Below, piece by piece: positions 44,982 to 53,756 of a DNA stretch of 64,000 nt; position 1 is the first letter of the stretch; each line of letters opens with the position of its first letter. The stretch is from positions 4,537,501-4,601,500 of the forward strand of contig NZ_CP009283.1 in the NCBI RefSeq assembly GCF_000758625.1, in the 5' to 3' direction. A program made the position numbers and the translations under genes. Under the pieces are notes generated by a model that ran no database searches, was not told the origin of the DNA, and saw only the letters and a list, made by a program, of their open reading frames with translations. Source of the stretch: Paenibacillus sp. FSL R7-0273. Lineage in GTDB: Bacteria > Bacillota > Bacilli > Paenibacillales > Paenibacillaceae.

Positions 44982-45153
44982 ATTTGTGTCTATTACGGCT
45001 GGAACTGCAATCTGCAACCGATTTGTTCAGCAGCAAGCCCTAACAGCATCCCGGAATTTCGCTTTTCTGCACTAAGGCTGGTACACTGGAACAGATATGT
45101 AGTACATAATATTAGACATAATGTTATTCCCGGCCTAAGAAAGGAACTTATCC

Positions 45154-46089
45154 ATGGAACCATCCCAACTGACCGCAGCGGTCGCCCCCTATCCATTACG
45201 CAGCTGCCTGATTAACCGTCAAGGCCGTCTGGCCTTTGAGCATTATAGAGAAACCAGCACAGCCGGTGAACTCGCCAAAATCAACTCCTGTACCAAAAGT
45301 GTTCTGTCGGCGCTGTTCTGCATTGCGATGGAAAAAGGTCTGCTGCCGGATCCAAATACATTGCTGGCTGAATTTTATCCCCGGATTCGCCAGGACCGTG
45401 ATCCGCGCAAGGCTGAAATTACGCTGGAGCAGCTGCTCAGCATGACGGCAGGCTTTAACTGGACAGAGTTTGGCGGCCAGAACTCCTTTCCACGCATGAC
45501 GCGCTCGGAAAACTGGATTGATTTTGTGCTGGAGCAGAGGCTGTCCCATAATCCCGGTGAGCATATGGAATACAATTCCGGGGTATCCCAGCTGCTTGCG
45601 GCAATTCTGGTTCAGGGTACCGGCATGCCGGTTGCCCGGTTTGCTGAGGAAGAGCTGTTCGGCCCGCTGGGCATTGAACAATATGAATGGGAGCAGGACC
45701 CGCAGGGCATCCATACCGGGGGGTTCGGACTCCGGCTGCGTCCGGCACATTTGCTGAACTTCGGCCAGCTCTTTCTGCAGCAGGGAGAATGGGAGCAGCG
45801 GCAGCTGATTACTCCCGGGCTGCTTAGCCGTTCTACGCAAACCGTCATTCAGGCGGATAGTCCGCGCCGCGGCGGCTATGCCTGGCATTGGTGGACAGAC
45901 AGCTATGCGCGTCTCCATCAGGAATCCCCGGATGCGGCATTCCGCTATTATTACGCCCGGGGATACGGAGGCCAGTTTGTATATGTAATACCTGAGCTTG
46001 AGACTGTTGTAGTCTTAACGCAGGATCATCGCGGTAAGCAGAAGCCGCCTGTAGATATGTTCAGGGAATCCATTGCACCGCTGCTCTAA
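45154..46089 (+). CDS. serine hydrolase, class C beta-lactamase-related
   Basis: 311 residues with no signal peptide. The SxxK motif is SCTKS (about residue 44), the YxN motif is YNSG (about 139), and a HTGGFGLRL element (about 190) is in the position of the third motif. EstB/DAC-type enzymes with this fold are esterases, peptidases or lactamases; this is probably cytoplasmic. AGGAAC precedes the ATG. Confidence 0.88.
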   Translation: MEPSQLTAAVAPYPLRSCLINRQGRLAFEHYRETSTAGELAKINSCTKSVLSALFCIAMEKGLLPDPNTLLAEFYPRIRQDRDPRKAEITLEQLLSMTAGFNWTEFGGQNSFPRMTRSENWIDFVLEQRLSHNPGEHMEYNSGVSQLLAAILVQGTGMPVARFAEEELFGPLGIEQYEWEQDPQGIHTGGFGLRLRPAHLLNFGQLFLQQGEWEQRQLITPGLLSRSTQTVIQADSPRRGGYAWHWWTDSYARLHQESPDAAFRYYYARGYGGQFVYVIPELETVVVLTQDHRGKQKPPVDMFRESIAPLL

Positions 46090-46133
46090 GTCGTATATGT
46101 AAGCTTCACTAAATATAAACTGCAGCTAAACGC

Positions 46134-46175
46134 ATAAATCCCCGACTACCTTATCAACCTAGGTATCGGGGATTC
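46134..46175. terminator. bidirectional terminator
   Basis: AATCCCCGA pairs with TCGGGGATT (with an inner ACCT/AGGT pairing). It follows the serine hydrolase on the plus strand and directly abuts the stop of the decayed minus-strand frame, so it may serve both. Confidence 0.7.
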
Positions 46176-46500
46176 ATGTGTTCAATCCATTATTCAATTC
46201 AATCATTTCCTCCAGCCACAATCCATATCCCTGACATGGTAATTGTTCATTCAAATTCGGTATTTCCCGTTCGCTCCTGAAGAGGAGTATTGCCCCATGT
46301 CCTGCATATGGGATGAGTTCCCCACGTACACGATTACACGAAAAACGTTTTCACTGACGTTTTCCCTACTGTGTCAACCGTAATTGTACGCTTCGCTAAC
46401 CTGCTTCAACGGAATCACGCTCCTTCGGTTGCAAGATGTGTCTTGCCTGAATAGCTTGTTCCTGGTTCATGGTTTCTTTGGGAATCTCTCCTTCCTTCAT
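46174..46500 (-). pseudogene. decayed reading frame with three in-frame stops
   Basis: ATG 46500 opens a 109-codon frame ending at TGA 46174, broken only by TAG, TAG and TGA within a 16-codon stretch after residue 34. The flanks are protein-like: MKEGEIPKETMNQEQAIQAR, HILQPKERDSVEAG, then after the stops CNRVRGELIPYAGHGAILLF, LNEQLPCQGYGLWLEEMIEL. Each stop is one transition from Trp. The frame ends five bases before a terminator. I do not recognise the product. The rest of the gene-free stretch 46501-46728 shows only a short 8-bp stem near 46528-46546. Confidence 0.35.
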
Positions 46501-46728
46501 TACTCACCATAAGTAAGCTTATACGATAGCCGCTTAGCGGTTATCTAGCAGTTACTTGTTGGTGATGTCACTATAGTAGCGCATATCCGATAAAAATTAA
46601 ACTTTCATAATTTTTCGTATTTTGTCGTATTCCCTGGAAATTCCCAGTTCTTTGAGAATGGGCACCGTTAGCCTAACAATTACTTAATTTTTTGCGGTTT
46701 TACGTGGATTTTACACTTTTACAATTGT

Positions 46729-46767
46729 AAAGCCGTCCAATTGTACTTCGTACAACCAAACGGCTTT
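46729..46767 (-). terminator. terminator of the CPBP protease gene
   Basis: AAAGCCGTCCAATTGTAC pairs with GTACAACCAAACGGCTTT, an 18-base stem with a three-base loop, 34 bases past the CPBP stop. On the minus strand the following run is weak. Confidence 0.7.
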
Positions 46768-46800
46768 AACATTAGTGGGAGCTTTTAGCCGCTGCCCGGC

Positions 46801-47574
46801 CTATGCGCTTATCCGGTTCTCCCGTGCAGCACTCAGCTTGTTGCGGCGGCGCAGGTTATAGACAAGATAAATGCCATACAGCAAATACAGCACATTTAGA
46901 ATACTGATAGCAAGCAGCTCTTTATCCGGATTCTCCTGGGTCATGAATGCAAGTATATCAAAAGCAAAATGAAACAGGATCAGCGGAATAATATTCTCCG
47001 TCGTCTCAATCAGCAGAGCCAAAATTAAGCCGATCAGAAAGGCATTAATTACCTGAAGCGCAACACTTAAAGGATCTTTTCCGTTTAACGCATTCGACAT
47101 ATGTAAGATACCAAAGAAAACTGAGGAAAAAACGATATAAAAAACAGGGCCCTTAAAATTCAGCTTATCCCGGATGATGCCTCTGAAAACTGTCTCCTCT
47201 GAAAACCCGACAAACAGGGTAAACACCACGAACATCAGAACTTCAGCTGCAGTCAGCTGCACATTAAAGCCGCCAATGATAGGCTGAACCAGGGCGATAA
47301 TCAGCAGCGGTATGTAATAAAGCGCATCCTTTGACTCTGCCGCTGTAACCGGCCTGAACCCGTACCGGGAAAATGTTCGTCCTCCCCTCGTCATATATAC
47401 CGCTACTATCACAGCCATCACTGCAAAAGCTGCTCCTTGCGCAATAATCATCCCGTTATCGCTTAACTCCATAATGCTTGCGGCGGCTGAGGCTGCTGAA
47501 ACCAGAAAGGTCAGCAGAATACCCAGCAGCAGCGAAAAAATAATCGGGTGATCCTTTTTACCGCTCTTTGTCAT
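46801..47574 (-). CDS. CPBP-family intramembrane metalloprotease
   Basis: 257 residues with about eight membrane helices. The family's three motifs are visible: GFSEETVFRGII (EExxxR, about 125-136), FFGILHMSN (FxxxH, about 157) and LFHFAFDILA (HxxxD, about 197-205). Members (Rce1/Abi family) cleave peptides in membranes and are often linked to bacteriocin self-protection. AAAGGAGAAG precedes the ATG. The gene stands alone. Confidence 0.9.
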   Translation of the reverse strand: MTKSGKKDHPIIFSLLLGILLTFLVSAASAAASIMELSDNGMIIAQGAAFAVMAVIVAVYMTRGGRTFSRYGFRPVTAAESKDALYYIPLLIIALVQPIIGGFNVQLTAAEVLMFVVFTLFVGFSEETVFRGIIRDKLNFKGPVFYIVFSSVFFGILHMSNALNGKDPLSVALQVINAFLIGLILALLIETTENIIPLILFHFAFDILAFMTQENPDKELLAISILNVLYLLYGIYLVYNLRRRNKLSAARENRISA

Positions 47575-47686
47575 GATACTTCTCCTTTAATCTGTCTATT
47601 TATGCCTGTCTGGGCAATAACGGATTAATTGTAATACATGACTGTTTAATATTCCACATTTTTCTAGCCGTCCTTCTTTTCTCCTG

Positions 47687-48232
47687 TCACTCTTTCATTA
47701 ACATATTCAGCGGACCCTCATCCCAGACCTGTACCTCTATGTATCTCTCAGGACCGTATGCACCGTCCTTGTTCCAGACCTGCGGCAGGCCGTATTTCTC
47801 CATTAGCCATATAATCTCCCTGTAGGTATACACTTTTCCGCGATATTCCTTGCCGTCACGTACTTTGGGGCTGAAGGTCGGAAACAAATCTCCATAGGAA
47901 AAGGACAGCGTATCTGTGTCAAAACCCGAAATAGGCATATACACGGCCGCTCCCTCGGCATACCAGGATTTCAGCCACTCACACTCACCGATGACCATAT
48001 AATGCGGAGCTGCCCGGACAGGCTTTCCGCCCTTTTCAATAAACAGGCTCCGGGCCAGCTGCTCGAGCTCCCTTCTTCTTTCCAGGTATCCGTCCGGCCT
48101 GCGTGAAGCCATGACCTCCTTGTTCCGCCTGATTGCACCAAGCACCTCCTCCGCCTGGACGGCTGGCAGATCTGACAGGTTTTTAAAGGGCCCAAGTGCC
48201 CTCTCGTAATAATGATACAATGTCACAGTCAT
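47687..48232 (-). CDS. conserved hypothetical protein
   Basis: 181 residues, soluble. The N-terminus is TLYHYYERALGPFKNLSDLP, then a charged helical part and a beta part (HYMVIGECEWLKSWYAEGAA, SFSYGDLFPTFSPKVRDGKE). I do not recognise a family name. GGGGAGG precedes the ATG. It is followed on the same strand by nothing close; the next upstream gene is separate. Confidence 0.65.
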   Translation of the reverse strand: MTVTLYHYYERALGPFKNLSDLPAVQAEEVLGAIRRNKEVMASRRPDGYLERRRELEQLARSLFIEKGGKPVRAAPHYMVIGECEWLKSWYAEGAAVYMPISGFDTDTLSFSYGDLFPTFSPKVRDGKEYRGKVYTYREIIWLMEKYGLPQVWNKDGAYGPERYIEVQVWDEGPLNMLMKE

Positions 48233-48264
48233 CCGCTTGCCTCCCCAGTTGTCAAAAACCCGGC

Positions 48265-49395
48265 CTAAGGCCGGGTCTTTAACAAGTCATATTCATAAAT
48301 CCGTCCGTCCTGCACCGCCAGATTCTTGAACTGCAGCACATTTCCTTTACGCTCCGTGAACTGCAGCTGATCCCCGTAAAAAGGGATGTCATTCGTTTCG
48401 GCATACACTTGCTGGTCCGGATCAAGCAACTCTTTATATAGCAGGGTTTGGCTTCCGGTCTTGCGGTCAATCAGCATAAGCAGGCCCTTCTGATTAGGAC
48501 GGATCAGCAGGAAATCCTCATCCATCCCTTCGACCAGATACTTATCCTCGATCCCGCCAAGCTTGACCAGATCAAGTGTCTCCTTTACCTTCCCGGTCCC
48601 GTCCTCAATCACTCTCAAACTCTTCCCATCCGTCAAAATGAGATTATCACCGTACAGCTTCACATTGTCCCCGTAACGGATCCAATAGCCCACACTTGCC
48701 TGCCGGATTACCATACCGTCCTTAATGATTAGTGTGTACCATTTGTTGTTGATATGCGGCTCACCATAGACATCTGTAATCGTAAGATAGATTAGGCCTT
48801 TAGCTGTTTTGCGGAAATCAAAGCTGATCATGTCGTACAGCTCAGAGCCCAGATTGGCAATTAGCCGGGGCTTTCCGGCCGGACCTTGCGTATACAGTTT
48901 TCCTGTCTGTTTATCAACCGTGTAGGTAACCCCGCCATAAACGGCACTGCTGCTTGAAAAGGCTTGAATATTCTTCGCGGTATACACACTGCTCTTGGCA
49001 TTCCAGCTTACCGATTCCCCGCCTAACGCCTGCACAATAAATCGGGCCGGAACATACAGCTCGTCCTTATGCATAAAAGGCTTACCGCCAAGGCTGACGG
49101 TCTGACCATCCAGCTTCGCCGTTATACTTCCTGTAGTAACCGTCACCGATTTCTGCCAGCCGTTATAAGTATATACGGTGCCGCTGCGCGAGCTGCTCTT
49201 TGAAGCCTGCAGGCCGGCCGACTCCAGCAGACCGGCGCGTGCATAGACAGTCCCTTCCTTTAGAAGTGCAGGATTTGTAGATTGACCTCCATTACTCCAG
49301 ATCACATTGAAATAAGCGGTTGAAGCTGCAGAGGTTACCTCTGGAAAGCTCAGGAGCAGGAGAAGCAGAGGCAGCAGCAGCCAGCCTTTTTTCAT
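48265..49395 (-). CDS. secreted stalk-domain (copper amine oxidase N-like) protein
   Basis: 376 residues from ATG 49395 with GGAAGGTG upstream. A signal peptide (LLLPLLLLLLSFPEVTSAAS) is followed by the Cu-amine-oxidase-N/stalk domain (residues 80-140: KLDGQTVSLGGKPFMHKDEL, YVPARFIVQALGGESVSWN). The rest is beta-propeller-like with repeated tyrosine-rich strands. In Paenibacillus such proteins are secreted and often surface-attached; function unknown. Confidence 0.82.
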   Translation of the reverse strand: MKKGWLLLPLLLLLLSFPEVTSAASTAYFNVIWSNGGQSTNPALLKEGTVYARAGLLESAGLQASKSSSRSGTVYTYNGWQKSVTVTTGSITAKLDGQTVSLGGKPFMHKDELYVPARFIVQALGGESVSWNAKSSVYTAKNIQAFSSSSAVYGGVTYTVDKQTGKLYTQGPAGKPRLIANLGSELYDMISFDFRKTAKGLIYLTITDVYGEPHINNKWYTLIIKDGMVIRQASVGYWIRYGDNVKLYGDNLILTDGKSLRVIEDGTGKVKETLDLVKLGGIEDKYLVEGMDEDFLLIRPNQKGLLMLIDRKTGSQTLLYKELLDPDQQVYAETNDIPFYGDQLQFTERKGNVLQFKNLAVQDGRIYEYDLLKTRP

Positions 49396-49624
49396 AAATA
49401 TCACACCTTCCTTATTTTTCTAATTCATTCAATATATTGGACGCCTGGGGCAGCTAAAAGTTGCATGCAGGTTTTGTGAAAACCAGGAACTTTATATTTA
49501 GTCCTAATGAACTATTTAACCATAAATTCCAGTGGGAAAAGCTCCCTTCACATGATATAATTCCTTAAGGTTTTAAGCGAAATAAACCCATAAAGTAAAT
49601 GGGTTCGCAGGAGGAGCAGTCACT

Positions 49625-49993
49625 ATGAAAAGTCATATAAAAATTGTGAAAGTCTCCGCAGCCGTAGAAAAGGACGCATTTGACGTCACAGTAAGCCATT
49701 GGAAGCTTCTGCTTGAGACCAACCGTTATTATGAGATCAAGGCTGAGGATGGTCCGGTTAAGCGGATTTATAAAGAGAAGCTCAATACTGTAGTGGATGA
49801 GACAAAGTCGTATAGCGCCGGACAGCTATCCTGCTCAGCTTTTTGCGCGGAAGACCGGATAAATGAAATGCAGATTGAAATTCTCCGTAATCTTCAGCTA
49901 AAGGTCAATCACTATATGAATGAGCTGCAGCTGAATATGAAGGCCATCCAAGGGCAGACCATCTGCAAGGATCATAATAATAACCCGGATTAA
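49625..49993 (+). CDS. small uncharacterised protein
   Basis: 122 residues, basic to neutral, with helical ends and a central KAEDGPVKRIYKEKLNTVVD. Two cysteine spots (LSCSAFCAED, TICKDHNN) are present. No membrane segment. GGAGGAGCAG precedes the ATG and a clear terminator follows, so it is probably a real gene. No family recognised. Confidence 0.6.
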   Translation: MKSHIKIVKVSAAVEKDAFDVTVSHWKLLLETNRYYEIKAEDGPVKRIYKEKLNTVVDETKSYSAGQLSCSAFCAEDRINEMQIEILRNLQLKVNHYMNELQLNMKAIQGQTICKDHNNNPD

Positions 49994-50011
49994 CAATACG
50001 TGAATATAAGC

Positions 50012-50064
50012 ACAAAGAGCCGCAGATTGCAGACCTCATAGTCCTGCAGTCCCGGCTCTTTGCA
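50012..50064. terminator. terminator between 49625 and 50077 genes
   Basis: AAAGAGCCG pairs with CGGCTCTTT, with an inner GCAG/CTGC pairing and short loop, between convergent genes. Confidence 0.7.
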
Positions 50065-50076
50065 TGAATCCGCTAT

Positions 50077-50250
50077 TTACAGCAGTCCCGCGTTCTTTAC
50101 AGCATGCTCCCAGCTTGGAAAATAGTACAGGGCACTCCGCATTAATTCCGGATCATGCTGTTTAACCTGCTTCTTGTTGATGCTGCCTCCGCCCGTCTGG
50201 AGCTGCTTGATCCGGCTGATGACCTCATCCGATCCCATTGTAATATCCAA
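50077..50250 (-). CDS. 57-residue protein with homing-endonuclease-associated-repeat-like motif
   Basis: About 57 residues from TTG 50250, preferred because AAGGGAG lies eight bases upstream; GTG 50259 is the alternative. The C-terminal half (INKKQVKQHDPELMRSALYY, FPSWEHAVKNAGLL) matches the W..A...AG repeat seen next to HNH and GIY-YIG enzymes. It may bind DNA. The gene is short but has a good ribosome site and a downstream terminator. Confidence 0.6.
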   Translation of the reverse strand: MDITMGSDEVISRIKQLQTGGGSINKKQVKQHDPELMRSALYYFPSWEHAVKNAGLL

Positions 50251-50387
50251 ATTCGCCACTCCCTTCTTCGTAATTTCTCCTATTTTTAACCAAGACCAGC
50301 CGATGTATACTCTATTTAAAATAAAAAAGAGTGTTCTTCAGCCTTTGATCCGGCCGCAGGAACACTCATTACACTGTACTTATATCA

Positions 50388-51260
50388 TTACTTCCTCGCT
50401 CTCTGCCACCCGTACACCTGCACATGAACGATTCCTTTAGTCACCATATTGGCCGTGAAATAAAGAATCAGGAATACCAGCACCAGCGGTCTAAAAACAA
50501 TCCAGGCAACAATCCAAAGCGTCAGAATCTGCCAGCGCTTCAGTCTGCGGAAGTATTTCGTCGGCCACAAAAAAACAGCCAGCAGCTTATGGGTCTGCTG
50601 CAGTGACTCCAGGAACTCATCCCGCAGCTGCTTATCATCCGGATCGAGCCTGACCGCATTTCTCATATATGTCTCTTTCAGCTTATAATCCCCGCGGTGG
50701 CCCGCCGCCCAGCCCAGATAGAGCAGAACGTATTCGTTCTCTACGCCGGTCTGAACCGCCTGCCGGTCCAGGCTGACCGACTCAGCCATGTTGCCCAGCA
50801 GCGCCTCTGTATAGCTTAATGTGGCCAGATAGACAGCATTCTCCGGGCTCAGCTCCAGCGCCTGAAGCAGCTGCTCCCTCGCTTCCTTATATTTAGCCCG
50901 TTTGTTCAGCAGATTAGCCTTGATAAAATAGTAATGTGGCTCATAGGGATCTACTCGCATCGCTTCCGGCAAAACCTCGTTCAGCGCTTTATAGTTCTGT
51001 GTGTCGTAATAGATGCAGATCTGAACAAACCAGGCCAGCTGCTGCTCGGGATCACGGCGCAGGGCTTCGCCTGTCCAGTGCTGCGCTTTTTCGTAATTTT
51101 CCTGCAGAATATAGATATGAGCGATAATAGCAAATACGTCCGGATCCTCGGGGTCCTCACGCAACACCTGCTCCGCTTCAACCAGAGCCTCCTTGTACCG
51201 CTTCATTTCCATAAGCTCATGTACAGCTGCCAATCCGTAGCCGCTCGATTCATACTCCAT
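50388..51260 (-). CDS. TPR protein with two C-terminal membrane helices
   Basis: 290 residues. About five TPR units span residues 5-215 (RYKEALVEAEQVLREDPEDP; NYEKAQHWTGEALRRDPEQQ; KYKEAREQLLQALELSPENA; and so on). Two hydrophobic segments lie near residues 240-275, so the TPR part probably faces the cytoplasm. It follows the AAA ATPase gene on the same strand by 26 bases; the pair may form a complex. Confidence 0.88.
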   Translation of the reverse strand: MEYESSGYGLAAVHELMEMKRYKEALVEAEQVLREDPEDPDVFAIIAHIYILQENYEKAQHWTGEALRRDPEQQLAWFVQICIYYDTQNYKALNEVLPEAMRVDPYEPHYYFIKANLLNKRAKYKEAREQLLQALELSPENAVYLATLSYTEALLGNMAESVSLDRQAVQTGVENEYVLLYLGWAAGHRGDYKLKETYMRNAVRLDPDDKQLRDEFLESLQQTHKLLAVFLWPTKYFRRLKRWQILTLWIVAWIVFRPLVLVFLILYFTANMVTKGIVHVQVYGWQRARK

Positions 51261-51286
51261 ATTCAGGACCTCCTGTCCCGCCTGTG

Positions 51287-52246
51287 CTATTTAATTCCGT
51301 GCTTTTTGGCATAATCCAGAACTACCTGGTAGTCCCGGTTCACATCGCTGAAGGTGGCGTAGTTCCGCGCAGTGGCGAACCATTCCAGCGTAGTCGCTTT
51401 GCGGTCCTTAGCAGCCTGCCGCAGGTCACTGCCTGTAATCGGCTGAATCTCCCCAGTTTCAAAGGTGCGCTCCATGGCAGACTCAACAGCGTCGCTCACT
51501 ACCTGCTCCAGGTCGGCTCCGGAGAAAAATCTGGTCTCTCCGGCAAGCTTGGACAGATTAAACGGCTCCTGCGGCTTGCCGGCCAGCTTCAGGCCGAGGA
51601 TCGTCTCCCGCTCCGCCTCCTCCGGCGGCGGAACAAATACCAGATGGTTAAAGCGCCCGGGACGGCGGAGTGCAGAATCCAGATACCAGGGGGTATTGGT
51701 CGCCCCGATTACAAACACCTGATCATTCTCAGCCTGCAGTCCGTCCAGCTCCAGCAGCAGCTGATTGACCAGCATCCGGTCATGATGCTGGCGCATCTGA
51801 TGCCGGCTGCCGCCCATGGCGTCCAGCTCATCGATGAAGATGACACAGGGCTTATTCTCCCGTGCCTTGGCGAAGATATTGTGCAGGTTATTTTCGCTCT
51901 GCCCTACGTACATCGCCAGAATCGCCTGCAGCTCAATATGCATGAAATTGGCTTCAATCTCCCCCGCAACCGCACGCGCCAGGAAGGTTTTGCCGCAGCC
52001 GGGAGGACCGTACAGCAGCAGGCTGCCGCCTGCCTCCTTGCCGTATGCGGCAAACAGCTCCGGCTGCTGCAGCGGCAGGATGAAGTTCATCCGGATTTTC
52101 TTTTTGACATCCTCAAGGCCCCCGACATCGGCAAAGGTCTCTTTGGGCTTGTCAGATTCAATTAATCCATTATCCTCTTTGCTGAATTGAATGAGTTTCA
52201 GGTTTTTGCGTCTTTTCTCGGCCAGCTCATCATGTTCATCCGCCAT
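51287..52246 (-). CDS. AAA+ ATPase of the FtsH/CDC48 type without protease domain
   Basis: 319 residues from ATG 52246 (MADEHDELAEKRRKNLK). Walker A is GPPGCGKT (about 83), Walker B is VIFIDELDAMGG (about 139), and the second region of homology is GATNTPWYLDSALRRPGRFN with arginine fingers. It has no FtsH zinc site and only one AAA domain. It probably remodels or unfolds proteins, and the co-transcribed TPR membrane protein could be its adaptor or substrate carrier. GGGGTG precedes the ATG. Confidence 0.88.
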   Translation of the reverse strand: MADEHDELAEKRRKNLKLIQFSKEDNGLIESDKPKETFADVGGLEDVKKKIRMNFILPLQQPELFAAYGKEAGGSLLLYGPPGCGKTFLARAVAGEIEANFMHIELQAILAMYVGQSENNLHNIFAKARENKPCVIFIDELDAMGGSRHQMRQHHDRMLVNQLLLELDGLQAENDQVFVIGATNTPWYLDSALRRPGRFNHLVFVPPPEEAERETILGLKLAGKPQEPFNLSKLAGETRFFSGADLEQVVSDAVESAMERTFETGEIQPITGSDLRQAAKDRKATTLEWFATARNYATFSDVNRDYQVVLDYAKKHGIK

Positions 52247-52381
52247 ATGCATTTCACCCCTATCATTATTGAAATAAGTTTACCATATTTCGGTGCAGGG
52301 ATAGCCCGCAGTTTGGAGAATATTAACAGAGCAATGAGCAATTGCATATCCGCTTACCGCGGACACTCAGGAGGGAATATA

Positions 52382-52810
52382 ATGGCTAATTTATTTGGCG
52401 GTTTACTAGGCAACTACTCAGAGGTAACGATTCCGGAGCTGATGAACCAGTACGGAGTTTATCTGATGCCTGACGAGCAGATCCGCACTGGCTTTAAGCT
52501 GGTCCGCGATGCATTCATTATTACAGATGAGCGTCTGATTCTAATTGATCATCAGGGGGTCACCGGCAAGAAAACACGGGTCGCGTCCATTCATCTCAGC
52601 TCTATTTATGAAGTAACCATGGAGACCGGCGGCACCGGATTTGACGACTGCGAGATCATCCTTCACTATATTACCTCCCCTTATCATAAATCTAACAATT
52701 TGCAGACCGCTGCCTATAAATTTGAATTCGCCAAAAAGTTCAACGTACAGCCGCTCTACACTGCACTTATCAGCATTGCCCATGAGAACCATAAGCGTTT
52801 GAACGGCTGA
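52382..52810 (+). CDS. PH domain-like (bPH_1) protein
   Basis: 142 residues from ATG 52382 with AGGAGGG upstream (the frame is open much further upstream but without a site). The domain (VTIPELMNQYGVYLMPDEQI, DAFIITDERLILIDHQGVTG, KKTRVASIHLSSIYEVTMET, CEIILHYIT) is the bacterial PH-1 fold of B. subtilis YvlB-type proteins, which respond to membrane stress. Function not proven. Confidence 0.82.
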   Translation: MANLFGGLLGNYSEVTIPELMNQYGVYLMPDEQIRTGFKLVRDAFIITDERLILIDHQGVTGKKTRVASIHLSSIYEVTMETGGTGFDDCEIILHYITSPYHKSNNLQTAAYKFEFAKKFNVQPLYTALISIAHENHKRLNG

Positions 52811-52828
52811 TTGATTTAAAAGAAAGCT

Positions 52829-52891
52829 AAAAACCTCTCTTACACTCAAATGGCGGCAACAGAGGCTCCATTTGAGTAAGAGAGGTTTTTT
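52829..52891. terminator. strong bidirectional terminator
   Basis: AAAACCTCTCTTAC...CTCAAATGG pairs with CCATTTGAG...TAAGAGAGGTTTT, with T-runs on both strands, between convergent genes. Confidence 0.9.
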
Positions 52892-52931
52892 GTGGTTTGG
52901 TTTAGCTGCAGTCAGAGCTGTCCAGCTCACT

Positions 52932-53756
52932 TCAGCTTGAACCCTGCTGCTTCTCCAGCGCGAACTTCAGCAGACGGCTGAGTGCTGCCGGCAGAACGCT
53001 GACATGGCTCTCACCGGCAAACTTCACCAGAGAGGCCGATAGCCCTTGTCCGTCAAGCGGCTTCAGCAGGTCATATACTTTCTCTGCATCCTCGACCATA
53101 TGCTCAAGCTCTTCAGCACCGATCGTAATCAGCAGCCGGCGCTGCAGCTCCAGCGAAGGATACCCGGCAGCAAAGGCATCCAGCTCCTTCAGAACCTTAT
53201 AATCCCCCCACCAGGAGGAAGGGCTGCCGGCTGCATAGTGTGTGAACAGCGCCGGTCTGGTAAACAGGGCATGGAGAACGAGCAGCCCGCCGAGCGAATG
53301 TCCGAACACAGCCTGACGGCTGCGGTCCACCGGAAACTGTCCGGTAATCACCGGCATAATCTCCTCCTCCAGCAGCTCAAGAAAGCTGTCGGCACCGCCG
53401 TGCTCCGGCCAGTCCGTGCCATCGGGACGCTGCGGCAGCGTATCTGGCTGCACCGGCATTGTGAAATCAAAGCAGCGGCGGGTCATATCAAACGGCTCGC
53501 CGGACGGATAGCCGACCGCAACAATCAGCACCGGGTCGAAGCCGTGCGGCTTACGTGTCTGCAGCCGGGCGGCTTCAGCCAGGGTGTGGAAAACAGCGTG
53601 ACCGTCCAGGGCATAGATTACCGGGTATCCCCCGGGCGGAGCTTCACCGGCGGGATGTGCCAGCAGGAGCCGGTATTCCAGCTTATGCGGACCGGCGGTC
53701 ATTACAATTTCCTCGCAGCCTTGATGCGGATAGGATCGTTCCTTAACACTGCTCAT
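52932..53756 (-). CDS. alpha/beta hydrolase, siderophore esterase-like (Fes/BesA type)
   Basis: 274 residues. VIYALDGHAVFHTL, the nucleophile elbow in VFGHSLGGLLVLHALF (Ser about 150), and GESHVSVLPAALSRLL supply the usual Ser/Asp/His set. This is the esterase_D/enterochelin-esterase family. It sits directly after a siderophore-binding protein (four-base overlap), so it likely hydrolyses ferri-siderophore (bacillibactin-like triscatechol trilactone) inside the cell to release iron. Confidence 0.85.
   Translation of the reverse strand: MSSVKERSYPHQGCEEIVMTAGPHKLEYRLLLAHPAGEAPPGGYPVIYALDGHAVFHTLAEAARLQTRKPHGFDPVLIVAVGYPSGEPFDMTRRCFDFTMPVQPDTLPQRPDGTDWPEHGGADSFLELLEEEIMPVITGQFPVDRSRQAVFGHSLGGLLVLHALFTRPALFTHYAAGSPSSWWGDYKVLKELDAFAAGYPSLELQRRLLITIGAEELEHMVEDAEKVYDLLKPLDGQGLSASLVKFAGESHVSVLPAALSRLLKFALEKQQGSS

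Noticed and set aside
45196..45918. 240-residue minus ORF opposite the serine hydrolase
   Set aside because: Shadow frame; the plus frame carries SxxK and YxN motifs.
46090..46728. Group II intron, riboswitch or known ncRNA in the 710-base gap
   Set aside because: No domain V-like hairpin, reverse transcriptase or riboswitch core was recognised; only a decayed frame and small stems.
51284..52165. 293-residue plus-strand ORF opposite the AAA ATPase
   Set aside because: Shadow frame; the minus frame has all AAA motifs and a ribosome site.
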